Assembly (NCBI RefSeq): GCF_014333585.1
Contig: NZ_JACSCW010000010.1
Span: 1-64,000 of the forward strand
Direction of reading: 5' to 3'
DNA: 64,000 nt
Source of the DNA: Hymenobacter sp. BT188
Lineage (GTDB): Bacteria; Bacteroidota; Bacteroidia; Cytophagales; Hymenobacteraceae
Made by a program: the position numbers and the translations under genes. Every line of letters starts with the position of its first letter. Position 1 is the stretch's first letter. A model generated the notes under the pieces. It had not been told where the DNA came from and made no database searches. It saw nothing but the letters and a program-made list of their open reading frames with translations. Positions 26,192-34,814 of this stretch are shown here, piece by piece.

Positions 26192-27082
26192 ATGAAAAAG
26201 ACGCTTTTGCCGGCCCTCGTGGCCCTCGCCCTGCTTCTGGCGCCGACCCAGCAGGCTGCCGCCCAGATGGTGGTCAACGACCCCGTGCACATGGGCGTGC
26301 ACATTGGCGACTTCGCCAAGCGCCTGGCGCAGTGGACCGAAACGGTCAAGAACTATCAGGTGGTAAAGGATGCCCGGCAGATTGCCGGCGTCACCAAGGA
26401 CATTACCGGGCAGGTCAAGAACATCACCGATGAGACCCTGCAGCTGCAGCGCCAGGTACAGGCCGACCTGCGCAAGGTGCAGAGCATTCAGGATTTGCGC
26501 CTTTCCAACCCCCAGGAGCTGTTTGCGCGCGCCTTAGCTATGTCGGGCCGGGGGCAGAGCAACCAGTACATGCCCGTGTTCCAGAAGGCCGAGCGCCTGC
26601 GCCAGGCCCTGCAGATGGCCAACCCCCAGCAGGACTTGAACACGGTGTACGACGTGTTTTCCCGTTTCGGCTCGGGCGCCACGGCCGGCAACAACCGCAT
26701 GAGCTCCCAGCAGTACCAGGCCAAGCGCGAGGAAGCGGCCGTCTCCACGTTCGCCTACGAGGAGATGATGCAGAAAAAGAAGATTGCCACGGCCTTCGGC
26801 TACTACAAGATTGCCGACGAGATGACCCAGCAGAGCATCGAAATGAATGCCACGCTCAAGAACCCCGGCCGCTACGCCATGACCGAAGGCGAGCGGATGG
26901 TGGCCCTGAATACCTCGAACGACAACATGATTAAAGCCATGCAGCTGCGGCAGGAAGCCGACCGGCTGCTGGCCGAAGCCGCCCAGCCCGGCCCCTCGCG
27001 GCAGGCGGCCGAAATGGTCTACTCCGACATCCTGGTGCAAAACGCCCTTATCAAAGCCGACCGGGCCCGTCCCCGCAACTAA
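26192..27082 (+). CDS. VirB5/TrbJ-like (TraI-CTnDOT type) secreted conjugation protein
   Basis: 296 residues with a signal peptide (LLLAPTQQAAAQ). The mature protein is almost wholly helical with heptad-like stretches (FAKRLAQWTETVKNYQVVKD, QVKNITDETLQLQRQVQADL), as in VirB5/TrbJ-like minor pilus components and Bacteroidota TraI. It would act in the periplasm or at the pilus tip. The position late in the operon, after traM, differs from CTnDOT, where TraI precedes TraJ. The functional assignment rests on overall architecture. Confidence 0.65.
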   Translation: MKKTLLPALVALALLLAPTQQAAAQMVVNDPVHMGVHIGDFAKRLAQWTETVKNYQVVKDARQIAGVTKDITGQVKNITDETLQLQRQVQADLRKVQSIQDLRLSNPQELFARALAMSGRGQSNQYMPVFQKAERLRQALQMANPQQDLNTVYDVFSRFGSGATAGNNRMSSQQYQAKREEAAVSTFAYEEMMQKKKIATAFGYYKIADEMTQQSIEMNATLKNPGRYAMTEGERMVALNTSNDNMIKAMQLRQEADRLLAEAAQPGPSRQAAEMVYSDILVQNALIKADRARPRN

Positions 27083-27088
27083 CTCCTT

Positions 27089-27628
27089 ATGAAACACCTC
27101 CTGCTAGTGGCCCTGCTGCTGGCGGGGTCCGGCGCCGTGCCGGCCTCCGCTCAGCGCCACGTCCGACACATCTCCAGCTGGGGCGCCCACCTGGGCCGCT
27201 CCGAACAGGGCGACTTTTACGAGCTGAGCTACACCAGTATGCTCACCAACCGCCTGGCCCTGCGCGCCAGCATACTACGTGATGCCGGCAACCTTACCGG
27301 CCGGGGCGAATACTCCAGCTACGTGGGCCGGGCAATGATTGCTCCGCAGCTTTTCCGCATTGGGGAAGTAACCTACGTGCACCTGCTGCTGGGCGTCGGC
27401 GCCGGCTACGAGCGCACCGGCGAGAACGGTACCGGCCCGCTGGAAGCCGGTGCCAAGGAGCCGCAGCGCTTCACCTACGGCCCGCAGGCCGGGGCGGAAG
27501 TAGACTGCTTCCTGGGCAACCGCCTCTCGCTGGTGGCCACTGCCACCAAAGGCTACCTGTTCAATAACCCCCTCATTGATTCCTGGCCGGGTTACGCCAG
27601 CGCCGGCCTGCGCTATCACTTTCGCTAA
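27089..27628 (+). CDS. traO: TraO-like outer-membrane conjugation protein
   Basis: 179 residues with a signal peptide ending VPASAQ. The rest alternates in beta-strand fashion (YELSYTSMLTNRLALRASIL, YVHLLLGVGAGYERTGENG, SLVATATKGYLFN) and ends in Arg after YASAGLRYHFR, the aromatic C-terminal strand of a beta-barrel. This is the layout of TraO, an outer-membrane protein of Bacteroidota conjugation systems. It lies 6 bp behind the VirB5-like gene. The evidence is architecture and location. Confidence 0.7.
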   Translation: MKHLLLVALLLAGSGAVPASAQRHVRHISSWGAHLGRSEQGDFYELSYTSMLTNRLALRASILRDAGNLTGRGEYSSYVGRAMIAPQLFRIGEVTYVHLLLGVGAGYERTGENGTGPLEAGAKEPQRFTYGPQAGAEVDCFLGNRLSLVATATKGYLFNNPLIDSWPGYASAGLRYHFR

Positions 27629-27646
27629 CCCTTGCCTTTCTGACTT

Positions 27647-28030
27647 ATGAAACGACTTGCCTATCTGCTGCTGAGCGGCGCCACCTTAGCTACTGCCAGC
27701 TGCTCCAAGGACGACGCGACGCCCACCGGGCCTAAAGAATACCAGGTGGAGTACCGGGTTTCTTCCCCCACCGCCCCGGTGTCGGAATACATCAGCTACG
27801 ATAACGAGAGCGGTGGCACCACCCTCAACAACGTCGCGCTGCCGGCCACTTACCGCTTCAAGCGCACCATGAAAAAGGGCGACCACCTGAGTATGCTGGC
27901 CAGCCTCGACGGGGGCACGGCCACTTCGGAAATCACCGTGGCCATCCTGCTCGACGGTCGGGAAGTAAAGAAGGAAACCGGACGCGGCACCGATGCCCAG
28001 GCCGTACCGGTGTACGTAATTGGGCAGTAG
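27647..28030 (+). CDS. Small lipoprotein, last gene of the tra operon
   Basis: 127 residues, lipobox LATASC with Cys19. The ~105-residue mature domain is predicted beta-rich (EYQVEYRVSSPTAPVSEYIS, HLSMLASLDGGTATSEITVA), with an ending VPVYVIGQ. This resembles small secreted lipoproteins of Bacteroidota with an Ig- or transthyretin-like fold, but no family is certain. It follows traO by 18 bp and is directly followed by a strong terminator, so it closes the conjugation operon. A surface-exclusion or accessory pilus role is possible but unproven. Confidence 0.6.
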   Translation: MKRLAYLLLSGATLATASCSKDDATPTGPKEYQVEYRVSSPTAPVSEYISYDNESGGTTLNNVALPATYRFKRTMKKGDHLSMLASLDGGTATSEITVAILLDGREVKKETGRGTDAQAVPVYVIGQ

Positions 28031-28041
28031 GGAATGAGTAT

Positions 28042-28078
28042 AAAAAAGCCCGACCAGCGTACTGGTCGGGCTTTTTTT
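28042..28078. terminator. Bidirectional terminator closing the tra operon
   Basis: A 16-bp stem of A-rich flank plus GCCCGACCAG (28042-28057), loop CGTA, then the complement ending in a run of seven T. It serves the tra operon and the converging gene at 28093-28353. Confidence 0.93.
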
Positions 28079-28092
28079 ATGTGTAAGCGCAA

Positions 28093-28353
28093 TTACGCTG
28101 CAGGGGCTAGTTCCCGCTGCAGGCACGCCAAAAGCTTTCGATAAGACTCCGGGCAAATCCTAACGGTGGGTTCCTGCGCGGTGCAGTACAGAAACGTGGG
28201 GTCAGCCAGGGCAACGGCCCGGAACCAGTCAGATTCCTGAGGTTCGGCGGAAAGGAATAGTAAGGGAGTAAATTCTTCTTGAATGAGCCGAATCACCAGC
28301 CCTTGCACGGTAGGGCAAATGCTGGAAAACCGGCGATGTGGAATCGCGGGCAT
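28093..28353 (-). CDS. Hypothetical protein
   Basis: 86 residues from ATG at 28353. Mixed alpha/beta composition with three cysteines (ICPTVQ, LYCTAQ, VRICPESY plus one near the C terminus, LLACLQRE). No motif recognised. It stands alone, convergent with the tra operon, sharing its terminator. Weak support apart from the open frame and a sensible start codon. Confidence 0.45.
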   Translation of the reverse strand: MPAIPHRRFSSICPTVQGLVIRLIQEEFTPLLFLSAEPQESDWFRAVALADPTFLYCTAQEPTVRICPESYRKLLACLQRELAPAA

Positions 28354-28935
28354 AGCGGAAAGCTTATACGGAAAGGAAACTAAACAGCGGGGCCCGCTCG
28401 GGTGACGGGAGACCCCATAGCCAGCTCACCGCAGCCAGAACGCGGGCTGCAGGGCGCTTGCGGGCAAGCGAGTGAGGCTACGAAAAAGAGGGTTTAGCAG
28501 CCGTACCCACGTACAGGGCGGGGCGTTGCCGGATGGGCAAGGACCGGCGGGTAACCGCGCTCGGCTTGGGCCGGTCCGTTAAGGACACGGAAGCCAGGAG
28601 GCAGTTAGTAAAGCGCAGGTGTTGCGAGGCAAGCATGCTCAGGAGCCAGGTGAGGGCACAAAACTAAGCGTTTACCGCCAACCTGAATAGCCGTTTTAAA
28701 CCTGGCAGCAAGGTTTAGGACTTGCTGGCGAATCACAAGAAGTGTCGGCTCACACGCAGGTGGGGCGTTGGAGCTACTTTCTGTGCAACAAGGACCTAAT
28801 TGAGGAATGCCCCTACCTACTTATGACCGAGAGTTGCCCAAAACCTAGGGGTGCAATCATCATTTGGCTTTTTTAATCGAAATTATTCGCCAATTTTAGC
28901 CTTTAATTGGAATTGAAATTGCCTTGGTTGTCCGC
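28354..28935. other. Non-coding region with small hairpins between the tra operon and the Fic gene
   Basis: No coding frame found. Hairpins are seen at 28455-28470 (CGCTTGC/GCAAGCG) and 28541-28577 (GGACCGGC/GCCGGTCC). The last ~80 bp are AT-rich with CCAATT (28890-28895) and AATTGG (28905-28910) as an inverted repeat, likely the Fic promoter or operator. An oriT or small RNA could lie here but nothing decisive is seen. Confidence 0.35.
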
Positions 28936-30414
28936 ATGGCCGTCGTAATGGAAAAAAAGAGCCCCTGGCCGCTGCTAGTGTTTGCCACCTCGGACAAGGC
29001 CGCCAGCCGGCGCATCCAGCAGGCCCGCCGGGCCGGGGAGCTGCGCGAGCTGCTGCCCCGAGTGTATACCTCCGACTTAACCACGGACCCGGCCCTGCTC
29101 GTGCGGCGGCACTGGCTGCCGCTGCTTGGTCACCTTTACCCCGAAGCCGTCATCAGCCACCGCTCCGGCCTGGACGCGCAGCCCACGCCCGAAGGGGATA
29201 TTTTCCTGACCTACAAGTACGCCAAGAAAGTAGCCCTGCCGGGCCTCACCGTGCACCTGGTACCGGGGCCGGGCCCGCAGGAGCTGGACCGGCCGTTTGG
29301 CAGCAGCACGCTGTATTTTGCTTCCGAAACGCGGGCCCTGCTCGAAAATTTTCAACTGGGGCGCACCCGCGGGGGCATCAGCAAAACCTTGCCCGTAGCC
29401 GCGGTGGAAGAGTACCTGGAGCGCCTGTTGCGCGTGCGGGGCGAGGAGGGACTGAATGAGCTGCGCGAACAGGCGCGCACGCTGGCCGGACAGCTGAGTT
29501 GGGACGCCGAGTTCAGCCGGCTCAGCCAGGTCATTGCCGCGCTGCTGACCACGGCGCCCAGCAAGCTGCTTACCTCGCCCGTCGCCCGGGCCCGGGTGCT
29601 GGGCCTGCCCTACGACCCGGACCGGGCCGCGCTGTTTACCACCCTGCTCACCGCCCTGCGCCAGGCCCCGCTGCCCAACCGCCCCGACCCGGCGCCCCAG
29701 CCGCCGGCCTACTACGAGCTGGCCTTCTTTGAGGCCTACTTCTCCAACTTCATCGAGGGCACCGTCTTCGAGGTGGACGAGGCCCACAACATGGTGGTGG
29801 GCAATGCGCCCGTGGCCGGCCGCCACGCGGATTCGCACGACGTGCTGAGCACCTACCACCTGGTGAGCAACCCCGCCGAGATGCGCGTCTTGCCCGCGAC
29901 GGCCGACGAACTACTCGCCCTGCTGCAGCGCCGGCACGCCGCGCTGTTGCGTGAGCGGCCCGACAAGCGCCCGGGCCAGTGGAAGGAACGCGCCAATCAG
30001 GCCGGCAACACCAACTTCGTGGAGCCGGAGCTGGTACGCGGAACCCTGCACCAGGGCTTTGCCTGCTACACGGCCCTGGAGCACCCGCTGGCTCGGGCGG
30101 CGATGATGATGTTCATCGTCAGCGAGGTGCACCCCTTTGACGACGGCAACGGCCGTCTGGCGCGCATCATGGCCAATGCCGAGCTCGTACGCGGCGGCCT
30201 CAGCCGCATCATCATCACCACCAGCTACCGCCAGGACTACCTGCGGGCCCTGCGCCGACTCAGCCGGCAGCGCGACCCGGGGCTGTACCTGCGGATGCTC
30301 GACCGGGCCCAGGCCTTTACCGCGGAACTGCGGCCGGACTCTTACGCTTTCTTGAAAGAGCAGCTATCCAAGGTGCAGGCCTTTGACGAAGCCAACGAAG
30401 AAATGGTGTGGTAG
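28936..30414 (+). CDS. Fic-domain AMP-transferase with AbiEi-like N-terminal region
   Basis: 492 residues from ATG at 28936 (a TTG 12 bp upstream is possible). The C-terminal Fic domain has the complete active motif HPFDDGNGRLAR at 399-410 and, before it, the inhibitory motif SNFIEG (Ser270, Glu274, Gly275), so activity should be held down in cis. The first ~200 residues resemble an AbiEi-type antitoxin: a winged helix (SRRIQQARRAGELRELLPRV) then a domain with YPEAVISHRSGLDAQPTPEG. Fic enzymes transfer AMP to Tyr, Thr or Ser of target proteins. The winged helix could bind its own upstream inverted repeat. It is a single-gene unit. Confidence 0.85.
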   Translation: MAVVMEKKSPWPLLVFATSDKAASRRIQQARRAGELRELLPRVYTSDLTTDPALLVRRHWLPLLGHLYPEAVISHRSGLDAQPTPEGDIFLTYKYAKKVALPGLTVHLVPGPGPQELDRPFGSSTLYFASETRALLENFQLGRTRGGISKTLPVAAVEEYLERLLRVRGEEGLNELREQARTLAGQLSWDAEFSRLSQVIAALLTTAPSKLLTSPVARARVLGLPYDPDRAALFTTLLTALRQAPLPNRPDPAPQPPAYYELAFFEAYFSNFIEGTVFEVDEAHNMVVGNAPVAGRHADSHDVLSTYHLVSNPAEMRVLPATADELLALLQRRHAALLRERPDKRPGQWKERANQAGNTNFVEPELVRGTLHQGFACYTALEHPLARAAMMMFIVSEVHPFDDGNGRLARIMANAELVRGGLSRIIITTSYRQDYLRALRRLSRQRDPGLYLRMLDRAQAFTAELRPDSYAFLKEQLSKVQAFDEANEEMVW

Positions 30415-30604
30415 CAAAAACTCCCTAGCAGCAAGGGCCCGCGCCGTTGTGGCCGCAGTAAGCAGAAGCTGACGCACGCGGCACTTAATACGTTTCCATT
30501 GCCTTTACCGCCCCCGGAATCCTCTCCCTGCACCGGGCAAGTGCCGGCCCTCAACCATTCGCTCCTTCTTGTCGTCTTAGGTGCTCCATCCACCTGTACG
30601 ACAC

Positions 30605-31441
30605 ATGGCTGAAACGATAAAAAACTGGTTCATTACCGGCGCCTCCACCGGCTTCGGCGAATCCCTGGCCACCCTGCTACTCGCCAAGGGCGACCGGGTC
30701 GTGGGCACTTTCCGCCAGCCGGCGCAAGTCGCCGCCTTTACCCAGCGCGCCCCCGGCCAGAGCCTGGGAGTGCTCGCCGACGTCACGAATACCGCGCAAA
30801 TCACCTCCGCCGTGCAGCAGGCCCTCGATGCCTTCGGCCACCTCGACGTGGTGGTGAACAACGCCGGCTACGGCTCGCTGGGCAGCATCGAGGAAATCTC
30901 GGAAGAAGAAACCCAGCGGCAGTTCGACGTGAACGTGTTCGGCCCGCTGCGCCTGATTCGGGCCGTGCTGCCGCACCTGCGGGCGCGCCGGTCGGGCCAC
31001 ATTCTCAACATCACGTCGGTGGGCGGGCTGCTGGGGCTGGTGCATTCGGGCATCTACAACAGCTCCAAGTTTGCCCTCGAAGGCATCGGCGAGTCGCTGG
31101 CCCTGCAGCTGGCACCGCTGGGCATTCACGTCACCAACGTGGAGCCCGGGCCTTTCCGCACCAATTGGGCGGGACCCTCAGCCACCTACCTTCAAACGAA
31201 GATTGCCGATTACGTGCCCAGTGTGGGCGAGGGCCTGAAGGCATCGTTGGGCCGCGACGGCAACCAGGTCGGCGACCCTGCCAAGGCGGCCGAGGCCATG
31301 TACCAGCTCGTGCGCCTGCCCCACCCGCCCGTGCACCTGCTACTCGGCGGCCCCGCCTACCAGATGGCCCGCCAGAAATTTCAGGCCATCGGCCAGGAAA
31401 TTGAAGATTTCGCCTACCTCGGTGAGCCCACGGATTTCTAA
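30605..31441 (+). CDS. Short-chain dehydrogenase/reductase (classical SDR)
   Basis: 278 residues from ATG at 30605. Cofactor motif TGASTGFG (residues 11-18), NNAGYG, catalytic Ser in ILNITSVGG and YNSSKFALEG with the Tyr-x3-Lys pair. The C terminus (HPPVHLLLGGPAYQMARQKF) is typical of the NAD(P)-dependent group related to 3-oxoacyl and sterol dehydrogenases. Substrate unknown. It is followed at 42 bp by a RibD-like reductase and then by another SDR, all in the same direction, which points to one redox cassette. Confidence 0.9.
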   Translation: MAETIKNWFITGASTGFGESLATLLLAKGDRVVGTFRQPAQVAAFTQRAPGQSLGVLADVTNTAQITSAVQQALDAFGHLDVVVNNAGYGSLGSIEEISEEETQRQFDVNVFGPLRLIRAVLPHLRARRSGHILNITSVGGLLGLVHSGIYNSSKFALEGIGESLALQLAPLGIHVTNVEPGPFRTNWAGPSATYLQTKIADYVPSVGEGLKASLGRDGNQVGDPAKAAEAMYQLVRLPHPPVHLLLGGPAYQMARQKFQAIGQEIEDFAYLGEPTDF

Positions 31442-31483
31442 GCCGCCGGCTTTCCCTTTTTTATTGTTCCTTATTCCTCGCGC

Positions 31484-32170
31484 ATGAAGCCTCGCGTCAT
31501 CTGCCACATGATGAGCTCCCTGGACGGGCGCACCATCCTCAAACGCTGGGGCCACGCGCCCAACACGCAGGCCTACGAAGCCACCGCCGCCACGTATGAA
31601 GCGGACGCCTGGATGTGCGGCCGCGTGACCATGGAAACTGATTTCACCAAGGGCCGGGCCCCCGACCTGCAGCCGGTGAGCGCCCCGCTGGACCGCGCGG
31701 ATTTCGTGGCCGACTACACGGGCGGCTCCTTTGCCATCGCCGTGGATGCCCACGGCAAGCTGGGCTGGCAGTCGGCGTATATCGACGATGACCACATTAT
31801 AGCCGTGCTCTCGGAGCAGGTCAGCGACGAGTACCTGGCCTACCTGCAGCGGCAGGGCGTTTCCTACCTGTTTGGTGGGCGGACGGAAATTGACTTTGCG
31901 CATGTGCTTGACAAGCTCGGGGCGCTGTTTCCCATCCGAACCCTGCTGCTGGAAGGCGGCGGCCACCTCAACGGCTCCCTGCTACGGGCCGGGCTCGTCG
32001 ACGAGCTGAGCTTGCTGCTCTATCCGGTGGTCGACGGGGCCGCTTCCTCAGCGGCGGTGTTCGAACAGGGCGACGCCCCAGGGCCCGCCACGCGCTTTGA
32101 GCTGCTGAGCCAGGAGCCGCGCGAGCACGGCGTACTCTGGGGACGCTACCGCGTGGCGCGCCCCGAATAA
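31484..32170 (+). CDS. RibD C-terminal/dihydrofolate reductase-like reductase
   Basis: 228 residues. It opens with ICHMMSSLDGRTILKRWG, the N-terminal motif of the RibD_C (DUF385-unrelated) dihydrofolate reductase superfamily, and contains the NADPH-binding FGGRTEID and LLLEGGGHLNGSLLRAGL segments. RibD C domains reduce a pyrimidinone in riboflavin synthesis, but many stand-alone members have unknown substrates. There is no deaminase domain, so it is not a full RibD. It lies between two SDR genes; likely co-transcribed. Confidence 0.85.
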   Translation: MKPRVICHMMSSLDGRTILKRWGHAPNTQAYEATAATYEADAWMCGRVTMETDFTKGRAPDLQPVSAPLDRADFVADYTGGSFAIAVDAHGKLGWQSAYIDDDHIIAVLSEQVSDEYLAYLQRQGVSYLFGGRTEIDFAHVLDKLGALFPIRTLLLEGGGHLNGSLLRAGLVDELSLLLYPVVDGAASSAAVFEQGDAPGPATRFELLSQEPREHGVLWGRYRVARPE

Positions 32171-32209
32171 GGTCCCCGACCACCTTTTGAACATCTGTTT
32201 AACAAGAAC

Positions 32210-32977
32210 ATGACCAATCGTTGGAATCTGACGGGGCGCCGGGCCCTGGTTACGGGCGGCACCAAGGGCATCGGCCGCGCCGTGGCCGAGGAGTTGCTGG
32301 GCCTGGGCGCGCAGGTACTAATTACGGCCCGCCACGCGGACGAGGTGGCCCAAGCTGTGGCCGAGTGGACCCGCCGGGGCCTGCCCGCCCTGGGCGTGGC
32401 CGCCGACGTCAGCACCGAAGCCGGCCGCACGGCCATTTTCGAGCAGGTGCGCACGCACTGGCAAGGGCTCGACCTGCTCGTCAACAACGTGGGCACCAAC
32501 CTACGCAAAGGGTTCACCGACTACACCCCGGCCGAATACGAGCGCCTGTTTCAGGTGAATTTGTTTAGCATCATCGAAATGTGCCGGGCGGCCTATCCGC
32601 TGCTACAGGCCTCGGGCCACGCCGCCATCGTGAACGTGGGCTCGGTCGCCGGGCGCTTCGACGTGGGCACTGGCGCCTACTACAGCCTGACCAAAGCCGC
32701 CGAAGAGCAACTGGCCCGCAACCTGGCCGTGGAATGGGCCCCCGACGGCATCCGCGTGAACACGGTGGCCCCGTGGTTTATCCGCACGCCGCTCACGGCG
32801 GCGCTGCTGGCCCAGCCCGCGTTTCTGGCCAAGCTGGAAGCCCGTACGCCCCTGGGCCGCGTGGGCGAGCCCGAAGAAATCGCGGCGGCGGTGGCGTTCC
32901 TGTGCTTGCCAGGGGCTTCCTACATCACCGGCCAGTGCCTGCTGGTCGATGGCGGGATGAGCGCGAAGGGGCTGTAG
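32210..32977 (+). CDS. Short-chain dehydrogenase/reductase (tropinone reductase-like)
   Basis: 255 residues. Motifs TGGTKGIG, NNVGTN, catalytic Ser in VNVGSVAGR, YYSLTKAAEEQLARNLAVEW, and the C-terminal CLPGASYITGQCLLVDGGMS of fabG-like enzymes. NAD(P)H-dependent reduction or oxidation of a small carbonyl compound is expected. It ends the three-gene redox cassette starting at 30605; the gap from the previous gene is 39 bp. Closest by pattern to tropinone reductase-like SDRs, but the real substrate cannot be told. Confidence 0.9.
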   Translation: MTNRWNLTGRRALVTGGTKGIGRAVAEELLGLGAQVLITARHADEVAQAVAEWTRRGLPALGVAADVSTEAGRTAIFEQVRTHWQGLDLLVNNVGTNLRKGFTDYTPAEYERLFQVNLFSIIEMCRAAYPLLQASGHAAIVNVGSVAGRFDVGTGAYYSLTKAAEEQLARNLAVEWAPDGIRVNTVAPWFIRTPLTAALLAQPAFLAKLEARTPLGRVGEPEEIAAAVAFLCLPGASYITGQCLLVDGGMSAKGL

Positions 32978-33379
32978 GGCCGCTTCAAACCCGGCGGCGG
33001 GGCCAGGGCCGTGCAAGACCGGTTTGACCCTATTTACGAGCACAAATCGCGGCACGTGACCCCAAATGCAACTTCTTTCGTCCGCCGGTAGCGCAAGCAA
33101 GCGGGCGTAAACGGGGTTGCAGCAGGATTTTATGCACAACCTTTTGGTTGGTGGCCGGAACGCGCCCCCGTGTTGCGCCCACCAAAAACCGCTGCCACCC
33201 ACTGCCCGAAACGGTTCCGCTTAACTGGACCACCCCGATGGCACCCCGGGCGTTGCGGGCTGAGTCGATAACCTCAACCTTACCAACGAGAGGAGCGGTT
33301 CGTGCGCCAAAAGAGGATAACCCTAGGTTGAACACGGTCGTTACCACGGGGATTAAGTAAACCCTTTAACCCCGGCACC
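32978..33379. other. Intergenic region, no gene assigned
   Basis: Frames are open on both strands, but none has recognisable content. The last ~100 bp upstream of the dehydrogenase are likely the promoter region; no consensus could be fixed. Confidence 0.3.
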
Positions 33380-34537
33380 ATGAAAGCAATTGTGTATTAC
33401 GGCCCCTTGGACGTGCGCGTGACTGACAAGCCCGACCCTAAAATTGAGCAACCCACGGACGTGTTGGTGCAGATTACCACCACCAACATTTGCGGCTCGG
33501 ACCTGCACATGTACGAAGGCCGCACCAACATGGAATCCGGCCGCATTTTTGGCCACGAGAACCTGGGCCGGGTCGTGGAGGTCGGCCCGGCGGTCCGGCA
33601 GGTGAAAGTGGGCGACATGGTGTGCATGCCGTTTAACATTGGCTGCGGCCACTGCAAAAATTGCGAGCGCAAGCTGACCGGGTTTTGCCTGACGATGAAC
33701 CCCGGTTTCGCCGGGGCGGCCTATGGCTTTGCCGGCATGGGGCCCTACGAGGGCGGGCAGGCCGAGTACCTGCGCGTGCCGTACGGAGACTTCAACTGCC
33801 AGATATTGCCGGAGGATGCCCACGAAAAGGAAAACGATTACGCCATGCTGTCCGACATCTTCCCGACGGGCTACCACGCCACGGAACTGGCGGGGGTGAA
33901 GCCGGGCGAATCGGTGGTCATTTACGGCGCCGGGCCGGTCGGGCTCATGGCCACGCTGTCGGCCCGCATCAAAGGGGCCGACAAAATCATGGTGGTGGAC
34001 AGCCACCCCGACCGGCTGAAGCTGGCCAAGGAATTGGGGGGCATCCCCATCGACACGACGAAAGGCTCGGCGGTGGACCAGGTGCTGGAGTTAACCGACG
34101 GGCAGGGGGCCGACCGGGGCTGTGAATGCGTGGGCTACCAGTGCTGCAACCGCCACGGCCAGGAACAATCGAACGTCACCATGAACGAACTGGTCCAGGC
34201 GGTGAAAGCGACCGGCTCGATTGGCGTGGTGGGCGTGTTCGTGAAGGAAGACCCCAAGTCCAAGGAGCAGCTGCAGAAAAAAGGCCACATGGACTTCGAC
34301 TTTGGCAGCTTCTGGATGAAGGGGCAAAGCATCGCCACGGGCCAAGCCAACGTGAAATCGTACAACCGGGAACTGTGCGCGCTGATTTCTTCCGGCAAAG
34401 CCAAGCCGTCCGCCATCGTCTCCCACGAGCTTTCCCTGGACGAGGCCCCGGATGCGTACAAGCACTTCAATGCCCGCGACAACGGCTGGACGAAGGTGGT
34501 GCTGAAACCGGGCAAAAAGAGCAGCGGCAAGAAATAA
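33380..34537 (+). CDS. Zinc-dependent alcohol/formaldehyde dehydrogenase (MDR family)
   Basis: 385 residues. Catalytic zinc ligands lie in NICGSDLHMYEG and GHENLG; structural zinc cysteines in CGHCKNCERKLTGFC; NAD-binding VVIYGAGPVGLMATLSA. The layout GGQAEYLRVPYGDFN and LSDIFPTGYHATE is that of glutathione-independent formaldehyde dehydrogenases and their relatives. A Cys-rich insert (GCECVGYQCCNRHG) and a Lys-rich tail (PGKKSSGKK) are notable. The enzyme oxidises alcohols or aldehydes; formaldehyde is a guess from similarity. A second member of this group (more clearly FdhA) lies at 41606-42799. Confidence 0.88.
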   Translation: MKAIVYYGPLDVRVTDKPDPKIEQPTDVLVQITTTNICGSDLHMYEGRTNMESGRIFGHENLGRVVEVGPAVRQVKVGDMVCMPFNIGCGHCKNCERKLTGFCLTMNPGFAGAAYGFAGMGPYEGGQAEYLRVPYGDFNCQILPEDAHEKENDYAMLSDIFPTGYHATELAGVKPGESVVIYGAGPVGLMATLSARIKGADKIMVVDSHPDRLKLAKELGGIPIDTTKGSAVDQVLELTDGQGADRGCECVGYQCCNRHGQEQSNVTMNELVQAVKATGSIGVVGVFVKEDPKSKEQLQKKGHMDFDFGSFWMKGQSIATGQANVKSYNRELCALISSGKAKPSAIVSHELSLDEAPDAYKHFNARDNGWTKVVLKPGKKSSGKK

Positions 34538-34769
34538 GCGGCAAGTTGCGGGCTGACCGGCTGACCGCGGCCGGCGTTGCCATTGCCTACCGGTAGTACC
34601 CCGGCACCGCCCCCGGGTTTTTTGGCACCTGCGCCGTGGTGCCCCCAGCCAACGATGCGCCGGACGTTGCGGCCGCCAGGCTGCAGGCAGCCTTTCAATA
34701 GGCACCGGGCGGTAAACCGCCCGGCTAACAAGATTTGGTCTTCCGAGCACCTCGGTGGCCCTGCCGGTC

Positions 34770-34781
34770 GTATGTACCGAC
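34770..34781. promoter_or_regulatory. Operator candidate upstream of hydrolase copy 2
   Basis: GTATGTACCGAC ends 33 bp before the ATG, the same place as the perfect palindrome GTAGGTACCTAC before copy 1. The wider stretch GTCGTATGTACCGAC (34767-34781) is itself a near-palindrome. Flanking bases CATCTTTTCAACC and CTTTCAACC are also alike in the two leaders. Confidence 0.45.
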
Positions 34782-34814
34782 ATCTTTTCAACCAATCACC
34801 TTACTTCTTTTCGC

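Noticed and set aside
33030..33347. 105-codon minus-strand ORF in the gap before the dehydrogenase
   Set aside because: No family features, and an equally open frame on the other strand; typical of high-GC DNA.
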